Numbered from the stretch's first letter, positions 31,345 through 44,228 are shown. The stretch: 64,000 bases of DNA from Serratia fonticola (GCF_001006005.1 NZ_CP011254.1:1550001-1614000), one strand, 5' to 3'. Notes: generated by a model not told the origin, from the letters alone. Numbers and translations are program-made.

Positions 31345-32622
31345 ATGAGCACTATCGACCCCCGCACCCTGATTAACTGGCGGCGTCAATTTCATGCTTA
31401 CCCGGAAACCGGCTGGACCGAATTTGCCACCACCGCCCGCGTGATCCAGACGCTGGAATCCATGGGGCATCAGGTATTAACCGGGACACAGGTTATCAAT
31501 CCCGACTTCGTCCGCGGCTACAATCTGCAGGCGGTAAAGAACTCCCAGACCGCCGCCAAAGCCGCAGGCATTGATGAAGACATTCTGCAAAGGATTGGGG
31601 ATTACACCGGTTGCGCCGCGGTTTTCGATACCGGCAGGCCTGGCCCAGTGGTAGCACTGCGTTTTGAACTGGATTGCGTCAACGTGCAGGAGTCGACCTG
31701 TACGTCCCATACGCCACAACAGGAAAACTTCGCCTCTAACCAACCTGGATTCATGCATGCCTGCGGCCACGACGGCCACATGGCGATAGGACTCGGCGTG
31801 GCGCAATGGTTGATGGATCACCGTGACCAACTGCATGGCTGCGTCAAGCTGCTGTTCCAACCGGCGGAAGAAGGCGTGCGGGGTGCGCGTCCAATGGCTG
31901 AAAGCGGCATTCTGGACGATGTGGACTTTTTTGCTTGCGGCCATCTGGGCTGTGACATCCCCAGCAACACCATCGTGGCTGCGCCAGAGAAATTCCTCTC
32001 GACGTTGAAGATCGATATGAGCTTCCAAGGCAAAGCCGCCCATGCCGGTATGGAGCCCCATCTGGGGAAAAACGCCCTGGCAGCGGCCTGCCACACCACG
32101 CTGCAACTCCTTAGCCTGCCGACACACGGCGAGGGTATGACGCGCGTTAACGTCGGGGTGTTACACGGCGGCGAAGGGCGCAACGTCATCCCAAGCCATG
32201 CGCAAATGCAGGTCGAAGTGCGAGGCGAGAACGAAAAAATCAATAACTTCATGTATGAAGAAGCGATGCGCCGCGCCCAGGGGGCCGCGCTCAGCTTTGA
32301 CGTACAGCTCGAAACCCAGATCATGGGGGAAGCAGTCAACTTCGTGCCCGATGATGAAATGACCGAGCTGATTATGGCTATTGTCAGAGACATCCCTTCG
32401 GTGGAACACGTGCAGCGCAGCATGAATTTTAACGGCAGCGATGATGCCACCGTGTTGATCAAGCGGGTGCAGTCTCACGGCGGCAAAGCGGCTTACTTTG
32501 TGATTGGCTCCGATCTGAAGGCGGGCCACCACCAATCCGAGTTTGATATCGACGAAGACCAGCTGTTCACTGGCTATACCGTCTTCACCCAGTTGCTTGA
32601 GCGCCTCTTGCTGGCCCATTAA
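31345..32622 (+). CDS. M20 amidohydrolase, AbgA-like
   Basis: Zinc amidohydrolase of the M20 family, 425 residues, resembling the p-aminobenzoyl-glutamate hydrolase subunit AbgA. Metal ligands are in MHACGHDGHMAIGLG (near residue 136) and the glutamate pair in FQPAEEGVRGA (near 175), with the late histidine in GHHQSEFDID. The AbgA-type opening INWRRQFHAYPETGWTEF and AVFDTGRPGPVVAL are visible. No AbgB partner or AbgT transporter is nearby; instead a DcuC-like transporter precedes it by 10 bp. The substrate is unknown; an N-acyl or N-aroyl amino acid is the best guess. Good AGGAG ribosome site. Confidence 0.87.
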   Translation: MSTIDPRTLINWRRQFHAYPETGWTEFATTARVIQTLESMGHQVLTGTQVINPDFVRGYNLQAVKNSQTAAKAAGIDEDILQRIGDYTGCAAVFDTGRPGPVVALRFELDCVNVQESTCTSHTPQQENFASNQPGFMHACGHDGHMAIGLGVAQWLMDHRDQLHGCVKLLFQPAEEGVRGARPMAESGILDDVDFFACGHLGCDIPSNTIVAAPEKFLSTLKIDMSFQGKAAHAGMEPHLGKNALAAACHTTLQLLSLPTHGEGMTRVNVGVLHGGEGRNVIPSHAQMQVEVRGENEKINNFMYEEAMRRAQGAALSFDVQLETQIMGEAVNFVPDDEMTELIMAIVRDIPSVEHVQRSMNFNGSDDATVLIKRVQSHGGKAAYFVIGSDLKAGHHQSEFDIDEDQLFTGYTVFTQLLERLLLAH

Positions 32623-32649
32623 CGCGGCCTATTTTCCAAGGAGAGAGAA

Positions 32650-33690
32650 ATGAACAAATCGACACTGGCCGTTCTGTTGGCAAGCACGATACTCGCCCTA
32701 CCGGTAGCCGCACAGACGGGTAAACCCCAAGTCACTATCCTGGCGACCGGCGGCACCATTGCGGGCAGCTCAGCTTCCAAGACGGACACCACTGGTTATA
32801 AGGCGGGGGCCGTCGGCATCGATACCCTGATCGCCGCCGTGCCTGAAATGGCGCAGGTGGCAGAGGTGAAAGGCGAGCAAATCTCCAATACCATCAGCGG
32901 CGACGTCAATGACCAGGTTCTGCTTACCCTGAGCAAGCGAGTCAATCAGTTGTTGAACCAACAGGGGCAGCAGGGCGTCGTCGTCACGCACGGCACCGAT
33001 ACCTTGGAAGAAACCGCCTTCTTCCTCGATTTAACCGTGAACAGCAAGCAACCGGTGGTGATGGTCGGTTCGATGCGCCCGGCAACGGCCATCAGTGCGG
33101 ACGGCCCAATGAACCTGCTGGAAGCGGTGACGTTAGCCACGGCCAAGCAGGCAGAAAACCGGGGAACGCTGGTGGTATTAAACGACCGCATCGGCTCCGC
33201 CTTTTACACCAGCAAAACCAACTCCACCACGCTGGACACCTTTAAAGCCACGGAGCCCGGCTATCTGGGGCTGTTTGTCAGCGGGCAACCCAAATTCTAT
33301 TACACCGCCGCCCAGCCGATCGATAAACGCTATTTTGACGTCAGTAAACTCACCAGCCTGCCGAAGGTTGAAATACTCTATTCCTACCAGGCTCAGGACA
33401 CCGCCATCCTGGATGCGGCCCTAAAGAGCGGTGCCAAAGGCATTGTCATCGCCGGTAATGGCAACGGGAACGTGTCTACCAATATGGAGGCGGCCATTGG
33501 CAAGCTACACCAGCAAGGTATCCCGGTGGTGATGTCCACGCGTACCGGTGCAGGCTATGTCAGCACCAAGTCCTTCGCCATCGGCGCAGGCTTCCTCAAC
33601 CCGCAGAAGTCCCGGGTTTTACTGCAACTAGCTCTGGCGAGTGGCGCAGATCTGCCGCAGATCGCCAGCTATTTTGACCATCAGCGCTAA
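32650..33690 (+). CDS. ansB: Periplasmic L-asparaginase II
   Basis: Secreted high-affinity asparaginase that yields aspartate and ammonia in the periplasm. The 346-residue precursor begins with a signal peptide ([22 protein letters not shown], cleavage near residue 22). Active-site segments are intact: the nucleophilic threonine in [10 protein letters not shown] (near residue 34) and the second catalytic triad in [16 protein letters not shown] (near residue 115). It begins 27 bp after the M20 gene with an AGGAGAG site, so it is probably in the same transcript. The aspartate it makes could enter through the DcuC-like carrier (inference). Confidence 0.95.
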   Translation: MNKSTLAVLLASTILALPVAAQTGKPQVTILATGGTIAGSSASKTDTTGYKAGAVGIDTLIAAVPEMAQVAEVKGEQISNTISGDVNDQVLLTLSKRVNQLLNQQGQQGVVVTHGTDTLEETAFFLDLTVNSKQPVVMVGSMRPATAISADGPMNLLEAVTLATAKQAENRGTLVVLNDRIGSAFYTSKTNSTTLDTFKATEPGYLGLFVSGQPKFYYTAAQPIDKRYFDVSKLTSLPKVEILYSYQAQDTAILDAALKSGAKGIVIAGNGNGNVSTNMEAAIGKLHQQGIPVVMSTRTGAGYVSTKSFAIGAGFLNPQKSRVLLQLALASGADLPQIASYFDHQR

Positions 33691-33719
33691 CGCCTGATCC
33701 ATCCTGTATGGGAGATATT

Positions 33720-34655
33720 ATGTCCTCTAGCTCTGCACCTATTGCCATGATCCTGGATACCGATCCCGGTATCGATGATGCCGTCGCGCTGGTTGCCGCA
33801 CTGTTTCATCCAAAAATCGACCTGCGCCTGGTGAGCACGGTGGCGGGCAACGTCAGCGTGGATAAAACCACCCACAATGCGCTGCGCCTACTGCATTTCC
33901 TGGGCGCGTCCACGCCCGTAGCTCGCGGGGCAGCGGCTCCACTGGTACGTAAACTGGAAGATGCCAGCCATATTCACGGCAACTCTGGCCTGGATGGGTA
34001 CGCGTTTGAGGAGCCAACACGGCAGATCGTTGACGGTCATGCCGTCGAAGTGATGCGTGACCTGCTGCTGGCCAGCAAGGAACCTATCGTCTTGGTGCCG
34101 ATTGGTCCGTTAACCAACATTGCCCTGTTGCTCACGCTCTACCCGGAATGTAAGCCATCCATCGCGCGGATCGTCATGATGGGAGGCTCCGCTGGCCGTG
34201 GCAACCATACGCCAAACGCGGAGTTTAATATCTACGTGGATCCCGAGGCCGCCAGCATGGTGTTTGCCAGCGGTATCCCGATTGTGATGTGCGGGCTGGA
34301 CGTCACCAACCGGGCTACGCTCACCGCCGAGATGATCGCCAGCTTACCCACGCTGAACCGCACCGGGGCCATGCTGCATAGCCTGTTCCAACACTATCGG
34401 GGTGGGAGTATGAGCCGTGGGCTGAAAATGCATGATCTATGCGCTCTGGCCTATCTGGCAAAACCGGAGTTGTTTACCACTCAGACCTGCCATGTGGCGG
34501 TAGAGACGCAAGGTGAACTGACCAGAGGAACGACCTGCGTCGATCTGGCCAATCGTTTGAAACTGCCAGCCAATGCCGAAGTCTGTCTGGAAATCGATGT
34601 CGAAGGATTCCGGCAGTGGTTCCTGGAGATGCTCACGCACCCGACCGTTCCTTGA
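33720..34655 (+). CDS. rihC: Ribonucleoside hydrolase RihC-like
   Basis: Nucleoside N-ribohydrolase, splitting purine and pyrimidine ribonucleosides to base plus ribose in the cytoplasm. The calcium-binding aspartate cluster [11 protein letters not shown] is at residues 11-21, and [19 protein letters not shown] [13 protein letters not shown] and [20 protein letters not shown] follow, all close to E. coli RihC. The start at 33720 is preferred over 33708 because GGGAG lies 6 bp before it; this gives 311 residues. It is 29 bp after ansB and closes the plus-strand cluster. The preceding genes act on amino-acid derivatives, so the cluster looks like a nutrient-scavenging unit. Confidence 0.9.
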   Translation: MSSSSAPIAMILDTDPGIDDAVALVAALFHPKIDLRLVSTVAGNVSVDKTTHNALRLLHFLGASTPVARGAAAPLVRKLEDASHIHGNSGLDGYAFEEPTRQIVDGHAVEVMRDLLLASKEPIVLVPIGPLTNIALLLTLYPECKPSIARIVMMGGSAGRGNHTPNAEFNIYVDPEAASMVFASGIPIVMCGLDVTNRATLTAEMIASLPTLNRTGAMLHSLFQHYRGGSMSRGLKMHDLCALAYLAKPELFTTQTCHVAVETQGELTRGTTCVDLANRLKLPANAEVCLEIDVEGFRQWFLEMLTHPTVP

Positions 34656-34662
34656 TGTTGGC

Positions 34663-34685
34663 GCGGTTGCCGCAACGGCAACCGC
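34663..34685. terminator. Strong hairpin between rihC and metF
   Basis: GCGGTTGCCG-CAA-CGGCAACCGC is a perfect 10-bp stem with a 3-nt loop in the 36-bp gap between two convergent genes. T-runs are poor on both sides, so intrinsic termination is likely but not certain. Confidence 0.6.
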
Positions 34686-34691
34686 AATCTA

Positions 34692-35612
<921 letters not shown>

Positions 35613-35636
35613 TCACTGTTTTTGCTTCGTTATAAT

Positions 35637-35668
35637 AAGCGTCTATACGTTTAGACGTCTAGATAGAA
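35637..35668. promoter_or_regulatory. Four tandem met boxes (MetJ operator of metF)
   Basis: Contiguous 8-bp units AAGCGTCT, ATACGTTT, AGACGTCT and AGATAGAA run from 35637 to 35668; the third is the exact consensus AGACGTCT. MetJ binds such repeats cooperatively with S-adenosylmethionine as co-repressor. They lie 46 bp upstream of the metF start. Confidence 0.88.
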
Positions 35669-35766
35669 AATGCCGGATGTTGCCTGAAGAGTCAACAGGA
35701 AAGTGAGGGAGATACGATGATTAATCCTCACGCAAGATGAGAGAATTTCAAGTTGCAGGATTGAAT

Positions 35767-35789
35767 GGGGGCAGCGCAGCGCCACCCCC
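35767..35789 (-). terminator. Hairpin after metL with ERIC-like fragment
   Basis: GGGGG-CAGCGCAGCGCCA-CCCCC folds with an inner GCGC/GCGC pair. The adjacent AATTTCAAGTTGCAG (35747-35761) is identical to 15 bases of one arm of the ERIC at 27828 and may be a remnant end. Termination of metBL on the minus strand is plausible but the T-run is weak. Confidence 0.5.
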
Positions 35790-35806
35790 GAGGTTAAAGC
35801 GAGGAT

Positions 35807-38242
35807 TTAAAGCAGTTGTGCCAAGCGATTAAGGTCGGACTGGATGGCTCCAGCAGTCACGTCGCGACCGGCCCCTGGCCCACGGATCACCAGCGGGTTG
35901 TCGCGGTACCAGCGGCTCTCGATGGCAAACACGTTGTCACAAGGCAGCAGCGAAGCCAGCGGATGTTCTGGCCGCACGGCCTCAACGCCAACGCGCGCTT
36001 TGCCATTGGCATCGAAACGCGCCACGTGGCGCAGTACCAGGCCCATTTCGTTGGCCGCTTCGAAACGCTGTAGCATTTGCTGATTCAGCGCATCGCCGTT
36101 CTCGAAGAACTGATCGATGGAGCCTTGCTCCGCGCCTGCAGGCACCAGCGACTCCACACGCACCTGGTTAGGTTCAATGTCATAACCCGCCTCACGTGCC
36201 AGGATCACCAGCTTACGCATCACGTCTTGTCCAGACAGGTCAACACGCGGATCCGGTTCCGTCAGCCCCTGCTGCCAAGCCTGATCCACCAGCTCGGTGA
36301 ACGGCACCGTGCCGTCAAACTGCAGGAACAGCCAGGAAAGCGTGCCGGAGAAGATACCGCTGATCGCCAGGATACTGTCCCCGCTGTCGCGCAGATCGCG
36401 CACGGTATGGTTCACCGGTAACCCGGCCCCCACGGTGGCGTTATACAGCCAGTGGCGGCCCGTTTTGGCAAACGCATCGCGGATCTGGCGGTAATTGGCG
36501 CTGCATGAGGCCCCCGCCAGCTTGTTGGCGCTGATCACATGGAAACCATAGCTGGCAAAGTCCAGATATTGCTCCGCCAACTCCCCGCTGGCGGTGACGT
36601 CTAGCACCACCAGATCGTCGAACGGGTGCGCCCGCATCCACAGGAACAGCGACTCTTCGTCCAGCTCCTGGGCTTCATCTTCAAAGAACGCCAGCGCACG
36701 GCTGGCATCCAGCCCTTCGTAATTGAGCAGGCTGCGACGGCTATCCACCACCCCTGCCAGGCTAAACTCAAAGCCGCTGCGCGCAGAGATATTCTTCTGT
36801 TCGCGAGCAAACAGCTCCAACCAACGTGAACCAATATTGCCTTTGCCAAACAGCACCAGGCCAATACGCTTTTCCGCACGGAACAGCGTTTGGTGCAGGC
36901 CCTGGATCAGCAGACCGGTCGGCCCCTGACGCAGCACTGCCACCAGGCTGATACCATCTTCAGCCTGCCAGATGAACTCCACCGGCTGGTCCTTCAACTG
37001 CTGATAGAAACGATGGCTGTGCAACGGGTTCTTGCACACGCCCGCGCCCACCAAGGCCACCAGCGCCAACCCTTCACGCAGTTGCAATTCACCCGGTAAT
37101 CCGGCCTCCTGCAAAATGCGCAGCACGCTGCCCACCACTTCAGAGGTGTAGCACAGCTGGATCAGGTTTCGGTCAGGATGAACCCCTACGGCCAACGGTT
37201 TGATCTGTGCGCGCTTGAGCACCAGATCCAACTCTTTCTGCGCCAGCTTGAAGTCATGCTGCGGCGCAACGCTGAGTTCGATCAGGCAGACATCATCGTG
37301 GCTGGTGACAATTTTGGCACCGGTACCGGAAGCCAGTACGCGCTCGATACGGGTTGAGCCCTGTTCTGGCTGATAGCTACAGCGCAGTTGCAGATCGATA
37401 TCGCTGCCAGACACTGGCTGCAAAGTACGAGTATGCAGCACCGGAGCCGCCAGGCGGGCCAGCTCGCTGGCTTCATCCAGACGCAGCAGCGGCAGCAGGC
37501 AGGCATCTTTCACTTTGCGCGGATCGGCGCTATAAACCCCGGCCACGTCGCTCCAGATGGTGACTCGCTCCACACCGGCCAATGCGCCAACCTGCGTGGC
37601 GGAATAGTCACTGCCGTTGCGCCCCAACAGCACGGTTTCACCGCTGTCATTACGCGAAATAAAGCCGGTCACTACCAGACGTTTGCCCGGATGTTGTGCC
37701 AGCAGTTGCTGCAATAACGGATAGGAGCGGCCTTCATCGACCTGCGGCTGCGCCGCGCGTTCGGCACGCAGGAAATCACGCGCGTCCAGCCATGCCGCCT
37801 GCATGTCCTGCTTGTTCAGCACCGCAGCCATCAGGCGGGCTGACCAGATCTCACCGTGCCCCACCACTTCGGCATACACCGCATCATCAACCTTGCCGTC
37901 CAGCAGGATGGCCAGGCGTTCAAGATCGTGAATAAATTCGGCAATCAGCGGTTCCGCCGTTTCTACAGGCAACAACCCGCCGATCAGCTCACTGTGATAA
38001 CGGCGCAGCGTTTGCTGCACCTGATGCGCGGAAAGACGATCGCTCTGGCTGAGCTTCAACCAGCTGATCAGTTGGTTGGTAGTGCTACCCGCCGCCGACA
38101 CCACCATCATGTCACCCGGCTGGCTGTATTCGGCCATGATCCCGGCCACCCGCAGATAACACTTCACATCTGCCAGGCTGCTGCCGCCAAATTTGTGCAG
38201 TTGACGCCCGCTAACCGGCCCTGCTACCGCAATTGCATTCAT
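35807..38242 (-). CDS. metL: Aspartokinase II / homoserine dehydrogenase II
   Basis: Bifunctional enzyme feeding homoserine toward methionine. The 811-residue product has an N-terminal aspartokinase domain (KFGGSSLADV near residue 18, catalytic region VLLGRNGSDYSATQVGAL near 205), a central linker with ACT-like repeats, and a C-terminal homoserine dehydrogenase (Rossmann GLVLFGKGNIGSRWLEL near 460, then VISANKLAGA and DPRVDLSGQDVMRK). It starts 3 bp after the metB stop and forms the metBL operon. It is expected to be repressed by MetJ and, unlike ThrA, to lack feedback inhibition (from E. coli). Confidence 0.97.
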   Translation of the reverse strand: MNAIAVAGPVSGRQLHKFGGSSLADVKCYLRVAGIMAEYSQPGDMMVVSAAGSTTNQLISWLKLSQSDRLSAHQVQQTLRRYHSELIGGLLPVETAEPLIAEFIHDLERLAILLDGKVDDAVYAEVVGHGEIWSARLMAAVLNKQDMQAAWLDARDFLRAERAAQPQVDEGRSYPLLQQLLAQHPGKRLVVTGFISRNDSGETVLLGRNGSDYSATQVGALAGVERVTIWSDVAGVYSADPRKVKDACLLPLLRLDEASELARLAAPVLHTRTLQPVSGSDIDLQLRCSYQPEQGSTRIERVLASGTGAKIVTSHDDVCLIELSVAPQHDFKLAQKELDLVLKRAQIKPLAVGVHPDRNLIQLCYTSEVVGSVLRILQEAGLPGELQLREGLALVALVGAGVCKNPLHSHRFYQQLKDQPVEFIWQAEDGISLVAVLRQGPTGLLIQGLHQTLFRAEKRIGLVLFGKGNIGSRWLELFAREQKNISARSGFEFSLAGVVDSRRSLLNYEGLDASRALAFFEDEAQELDEESLFLWMRAHPFDDLVVLDVTASGELAEQYLDFASYGFHVISANKLAGASCSANYRQIRDAFAKTGRHWLYNATVGAGLPVNHTVRDLRDSGDSILAISGIFSGTLSWLFLQFDGTVPFTELVDQAWQQGLTEPDPRVDLSGQDVMRKLVILAREAGYDIEPNQVRVESLVPAGAEQGSIDQFFENGDALNQQMLQRFEAANEMGLVLRHVARFDANGKARVGVEAVRPEHPLASLLPCDNVFAIESRWYRDNPLVIRGPGAGRDVTAGAIQSDLNRLAQLL

Positions 38243-38245
38243 GAC

Positions 38246-39406
38246 TTACCTCGTAGCCGCCGCCTGGAAGGCTTGTTCCAGATCGGCAATCAAATCTTCG
38301 CTGTCTTCAATCCCCACGGAAACACGCAGCAGGCTTTCGGAAATCCCCGCTGCGGCACGCGCTTCTGGCGCCATACCGGCGTGAGTCATGGTTGCCGCAT
38401 GTGAGATCAGGCTTTCTACGCCACCCAGGGATTCCGCCAGCGTAAACAGCTCCAGAGCAGACAGGAAACGGCGCAGCAGCGCTTCATCCCCATCCAGTTC
38501 AAAGCTGAGCATGGCACCGAACCCACGTTGCTGACGGCACGCAATCTCATGGCCAGGGTTTTCTGGCAAGGAAGGATGATACAGCTTTTTGACCAAGGGT
38601 TGCTGCTGTAAATAGCCGACAATCGCCTCGGCATTATGTTGTGCAGCCTTGATACGTGGCGACAGGGTACGCATCCCCCGCAATAACAAATAGCTATCGA
38701 ATGCCGCGCCGGTGACGCCAATATTGTTGGCCCACCAGGCCAGCTCGACCGCCAGATCTTTATCTTTAGCGATCACCGCGCCCGCGACCACGTCGGAGTG
38801 GCCGTTGAGGTATTTGGTACAAGAGTGGACGACCAGATCGGCACCCAGTTCGATCGGCTGTTGCAGCGCCGGGCTGAGGAAGGTGTTGTCCACCACGGTC
38901 AGCGCACCGGCTTCGTGGGCCGCTTTACAGATGGCGGCAATATCCACCACGCGTAATAACGGGTTGCTTGGGCTTTCGATCAGCACCAACTTCGGCTTTT
39001 GTGCCAACGCATCGCGCAGTGCGGCTTCATTCCCTTGATCGACAAACAGCACCCGATACGCCCCGCGTTTGCTCAGGCTATCGAACAGGCGGTAGCTACC
39101 ACCGTAGCAATCATGAGGGGCCACCAGCAGATCGCCCGGTTTGAGAAATACCGTGGTCACCAGATGGATCGCCGACATCCCGCTCCCGGTCATCACCGCA
39201 CCCGCACCTCCTTCCAACTCAGCCAGCGCACGCTGCACGACATCACGCGTAGGGTTACCACGGCGTGAGTAATCATGAGCTCGGGGCTGGTTGAAATCGG
39301 TGAAGTTATAGGTGCTGGAAAGATGGATCGGCGGGACGACACAGCCGTACTGTTCGTCATCATTCAGACCGCTACGTACGGCAATCGTGGCTGGTTTACG
39401 CGTCAT
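38246..39406 (-). CDS. metB: Cystathionine gamma-synthase
   Basis: PLP enzyme joining O-succinylhomoserine and cysteine to cystathionine. The 386-residue product matches E. coli MetB in length. The PLP lysine is in VVHSCTKYLNGHSDVVAGA near residue 198, and the PLP-binding YSRRGNPTRD (near 46) and GSGMSAIHL are present. It is the first gene of metBL, 61 bp downstream of the met-box operator. Confidence 0.97.
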   Translation of the reverse strand: MTRKPATIAVRSGLNDDEQYGCVVPPIHLSSTYNFTDFNQPRAHDYSRRGNPTRDVVQRALAELEGGAGAVMTGSGMSAIHLVTTVFLKPGDLLVAPHDCYGGSYRLFDSLSKRGAYRVLFVDQGNEAALRDALAQKPKLVLIESPSNPLLRVVDIAAICKAAHEAGALTVVDNTFLSPALQQPIELGADLVVHSCTKYLNGHSDVVAGAVIAKDKDLAVELAWWANNIGVTGAAFDSYLLLRGMRTLSPRIKAAQHNAEAIVGYLQQQPLVKKLYHPSLPENPGHEIACRQQRGFGAMLSFELDGDEALLRRFLSALELFTLAESLGGVESLISHAATMTHAGMAPEARAAAGISESLLRVSVGIEDSEDLIADLEQAFQAAATR

Positions 39407-39467
39407 AGGGTGGCTCGGCTCTCGGAAAGTGGGGGAATGAGGCCTAAAGATTAACCGCAGTGGATAT

Positions 39468-39499
39468 AGACGTCAATACATCTGGACATCTAAACTTCT
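39468..39499. promoter_or_regulatory. Four tandem met boxes (metB-metJ operator)
   Basis: Contiguous 8-bp units AGACGTCA, ATACATCT, GGACATCT and AAACTTCT lie in the metB-metJ gap, 61 bp from metB. The pattern follows the met box AGACGTCT with decreasing match. As in E. coli, one operator should serve both the metBL and the metJ direction. Confidence 0.85.
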
Positions 39500-39723
39500 T
39501 TGCGTATAGATTGAGCAAAGGGACAATACCCGCTAAAATTATGGCGGTTTGTAATATTGATAAGATGTCAGCCCAACAATGCATAGGCATAGCCTATTAA
39601 ATCATCAGATTCAGTGACCCTTATCGCGTAAAGTAGACATTTATTTAGTGAGCACAGTGAAGATCGGGCATAATTGGCCGGTTTTTAGAATTTTGTATTT
39701 TTCAGACAATTTTAAGGTGTCCC

Positions 39724-40041
39724 ATGGCTGAGTGGAACGGCGAGTATGTCAGCCCTTACGCTGAACACGGTAAAAAGAGCGAGCAAGTCAAAAAAATCAC
39801 GGTATCCATTCCGCTGAAGGTGCTGAAAATCCTGACGGATGAACGGACTCGTCGCCAGGTAAACAACCTGCGCCACGCCACCAACAGCGAACTGCTGTGT
39901 GAAGCATTCCTGCACGCCTTTACCGGCCAGCCGCTGCCGAACGATGAAGACCTGCGCAAAGAACGCAGCGATGAAATCCCGGAAGCCGCGAAAGTACTGA
40001 TGCGAGAATTGGGTGTCGACCCTGATACCTGGGAATATTGA
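39724..40041 (+). CDS. metJ: Methionine repressor MetJ
   Basis: Ribbon-helix-helix repressor of the methionine regulon with S-adenosylmethionine as co-repressor. The 105-residue product includes the beta ribbon [11 protein letters not shown] near residue 22 and the helix [20 protein letters not shown] near residue 42, nearly identical to E. coli MetJ. It follows AAGGTG and starts ATG. It is divergent from metB over a gap of 317 bp containing the met boxes; the rest of that gap (39500-39723) is AT-rich with no ORF. Confidence 0.98.
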   Translation: MAEWNGEYVSPYAEHGKKSEQVKKITVSIPLKVLKILTDERTRRQVNNLRHATNSELLCEAFLHAFTGQPLPNDEDLRKERSDEIPEAAKVLMRELGVDPDTWEY

Positions 40042-40066
40042 TCCTGCCTGCACCGAAGGCAAAAAC

Positions 40067-40095
40067 GAAAAAAGGCGCCCGAAGGCGCCTTTTTC
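40067..40095. terminator. Bidirectional terminator between metJ and rpmE
   Basis: AAAAAAGGCGCC-CGAA-GGCGCCTTTTT has a 7-bp GC stem and A and T runs on its two sides. It serves metJ on plus and rpmE on minus. Confidence 0.9.
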
Positions 40096-40113
40096 ATCTG
40101 ACGATAAGAAAAC

Positions 40114-40329
40114 TTATTTCTTAACGCCTGGTACGCTGAAACGCTTGTTGAAGCGGTCAACGCGGCCACCGGTAGCAACATCACGCTGCTTGCCAGTGTA
40201 GAACGGGTGGCATTCGCCACAAACGTCCAGGTTCAGATCGTGACCCACGGTAGAGCGGATTTTGATCACGTTACCGCAAGAGCAGTTTGCAGTAACTTCG
40301 TCGTATTTAGGGTGAATACCTTTTTTCAT
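40114..40329 (-). CDS. rpmE: Ribosomal protein L31 (zinc form)
   Basis: Large-subunit ribosomal protein that bridges the 50S and 30S subunits. The 71-residue product has four zinc ligands typical of the zinc-containing L31: C16 and C18 in NCSCGN and C37 and C40 in VCGECHP. The zinc-free paralog (YkgM type) would lack them. It starts with [12 protein letters not shown]. Neighbour priA is divergent, 199 bp away. Confidence 0.98.
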   Translation of the reverse strand: MKKGIHPKYDEVTANCSCGNVIKIRSTVGHDLNLDVCGECHPFYTGKQRDVATGGRVDRFNKRFSVPGVKK

Positions 40330-40447
40330 GGGAGAACCTCAGTTAAGGCCGTGTCGCTATCCAGCCCTGTTCCGCCAGACACCACACGTGGTTGATAATA
40401 GGTTTTGATATGGGATTATACCAAAGGCGGCAAATTATACAGAATAA

Positions 40448-42724
<2,277 letters not shown>

Positions 42725-43004
42725 TTAAGAAAACTCTTAATTCCACGGTAAAAAGCAAACGTTTACACCACAATTTGCGAGCGAACACGAAAAAACCTTC
42801 CTGCGTCACACTTTTCATGCAAATTAGGTAACAAAAGCGGCCCGTAATCTGTTTAGAATGTCGGTGAAGGCATTTTTTCAGCCAGGCAATGGAATGCTTG
42901 AATGTGGATGACGCTAAAAATAACACCACCACCACTGCATGCCAGAATTTGTGAGCAAACTGAAGTAACCGCGTTAGCCGGGTGCTGACGCAAGGAGAAA
43001 GGCG

Positions 43005-44033
43005 TTGGAACACAAGCAAGAATTACCCATGGCGACCATGAAAGACGTTGCCGAAATGGCCGGCGTTTCCACGGCAACCGTGTCGCGTGCGCTGATGAAT
43101 CCGGAAAAGGTGTCAACGCCAACGCGCCAGAAAGTAGAACAGGCCGTGCTGGCCGTGGGTTACTCCCCTCATGCCCTGACACGCAATATCAAACGCAATG
43201 AATCCCGCACTATCCTGGTGATCGTCCCGGACATCTGCGATCCGTTTTTTGCCGACGTGATCCAGGGGATCGAGCAAACGGCAGCGCAGCAGGGTTATCT
43301 GGTCCTGATCGGCGACTGTGCACAGCAGAACCAGCAGGAACGCACCTTCGTTAACCTGATCATCACCAAACAAATCGATGGCATGCTGCTGCTCGGCTCC
43401 AACCTGCCTTTCGACGCCAGCAAGGAAGAGCAGCGCAACCTGCCGCCGATGGTGATGGCCAACGAGTTTGCACCGGAGCTCGAACTGCCAACGGTGCATA
43501 TCGACAACCTGACCGCCGCGTTTGAAGCCGTACATTATCTGCACCAGCTTGGCCATAAACAGATCGCCTGTATCGCCGGGCCAGAGCAGATGCCGCTGAG
43601 CCATTATCGGTTGCAAGGCTACATTCAGGCGCTACGCCGTAATGGCATTACCGTCGAAAGCAGCTATATTACCCGGGGTGACTTCACCTACGAAGCCGGT
43701 GCGCAGGCGTTAGCCTCACTGATGGCGCTGCCGAAACCGCCAACGGCGGTCTTTTGTCACAGCGACGTCATGGCGATCGGCGTATTGTCCCAGGCGAAAA
43801 AGCTGGGCTTGCGGGTACCACAGGATCTGTCGATTGTCGGCTTTGACGATATCAAGCTGGCACAGTATTGCGATCCACCGCTGACCACCGTGGCACAGCC
43901 CCGCTTCCAGATTGGCCAGCAGGCAATGTTGCTGCTGCTGGAACAGTTGCATGGGCAAACCGTGAACAGCGGTTCCCGGCTACTGGACAGTGAATTGATC
44001 ATCAGAGGCAGCACCGCGGCCCCTAAACGCTAG
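43005..44033 (+). CDS. cytR: Nucleoside-scavenging repressor CytR
   Basis: LacI-family repressor of nucleoside uptake and catabolism that acts with CRP and is released by cytidine in E. coli. The 342-residue product has the helix-turn-helix MKDVAEMAGVSTATVSRAL near residue 12 and a ligand-binding domain nearly identical to E. coli CytR, including RNESRTILVIVPDICDPFF. The first eight residues before MATMKDV are not conserved; an internal ATG (43029) would remove them. The 280-bp leader has a possible CRP-like TTTGTGAGCAAAC but the match is poor. A GC-rich hairpin follows. Confidence 0.95.
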   Translation: MEHKQELPMATMKDVAEMAGVSTATVSRALMNPEKVSTPTRQKVEQAVLAVGYSPHALTRNIKRNESRTILVIVPDICDPFFADVIQGIEQTAAQQGYLVLIGDCAQQNQQERTFVNLIITKQIDGMLLLGSNLPFDASKEEQRNLPPMVMANEFAPELELPTVHIDNLTAAFEAVHYLHQLGHKQIACIAGPEQMPLSHYRLQGYIQALRRNGITVESSYITRGDFTYEAGAQALASLMALPKPPTAVFCHSDVMAIGVLSQAKKLGLRVPQDLSIVGFDDIKLAQYCDPPLTTVAQPRFQIGQQAMLLLLEQLHGQTVNSGSRLLDSELIIRGSTAAPKR

Positions 44034-44070
44034 TCAAATATTTTCGGGTTAAGTAACATGGCAGACCCAG

Positions 44071-44087
44071 CGCCGGCCAAACCGGCG
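44071..44087 (+). terminator. Hairpin after cytR
   Basis: CGCCGG-CCAAA-CCGGCG is a 6-bp GC-rich stem 37 bp after the cytR stop, followed by TAATGATTATTGTTGTGG, which is only moderately T-rich. Confidence 0.55.
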
Positions 44088-44228
44088 TAATGATTATTGT
44101 TGTGGTCATTTTGCCAGAATCGCTCCCCGGAGCCTGCCTACACCTACAGGGCAGTAAGCTGATGCAAAATGGCCGATAAAATAGCTAGAGGATAGGTTTT
44201 AACCTCATCACGACACAGCGGAATTATA

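Noticed and set aside
42925-42980. CRP site upstream of cytR around TTTGTGAGCAAAC
   Set aside because: Only one half of the consensus is clear; the TCACA half is missing at the right spacing, so it is not listed as a feature.
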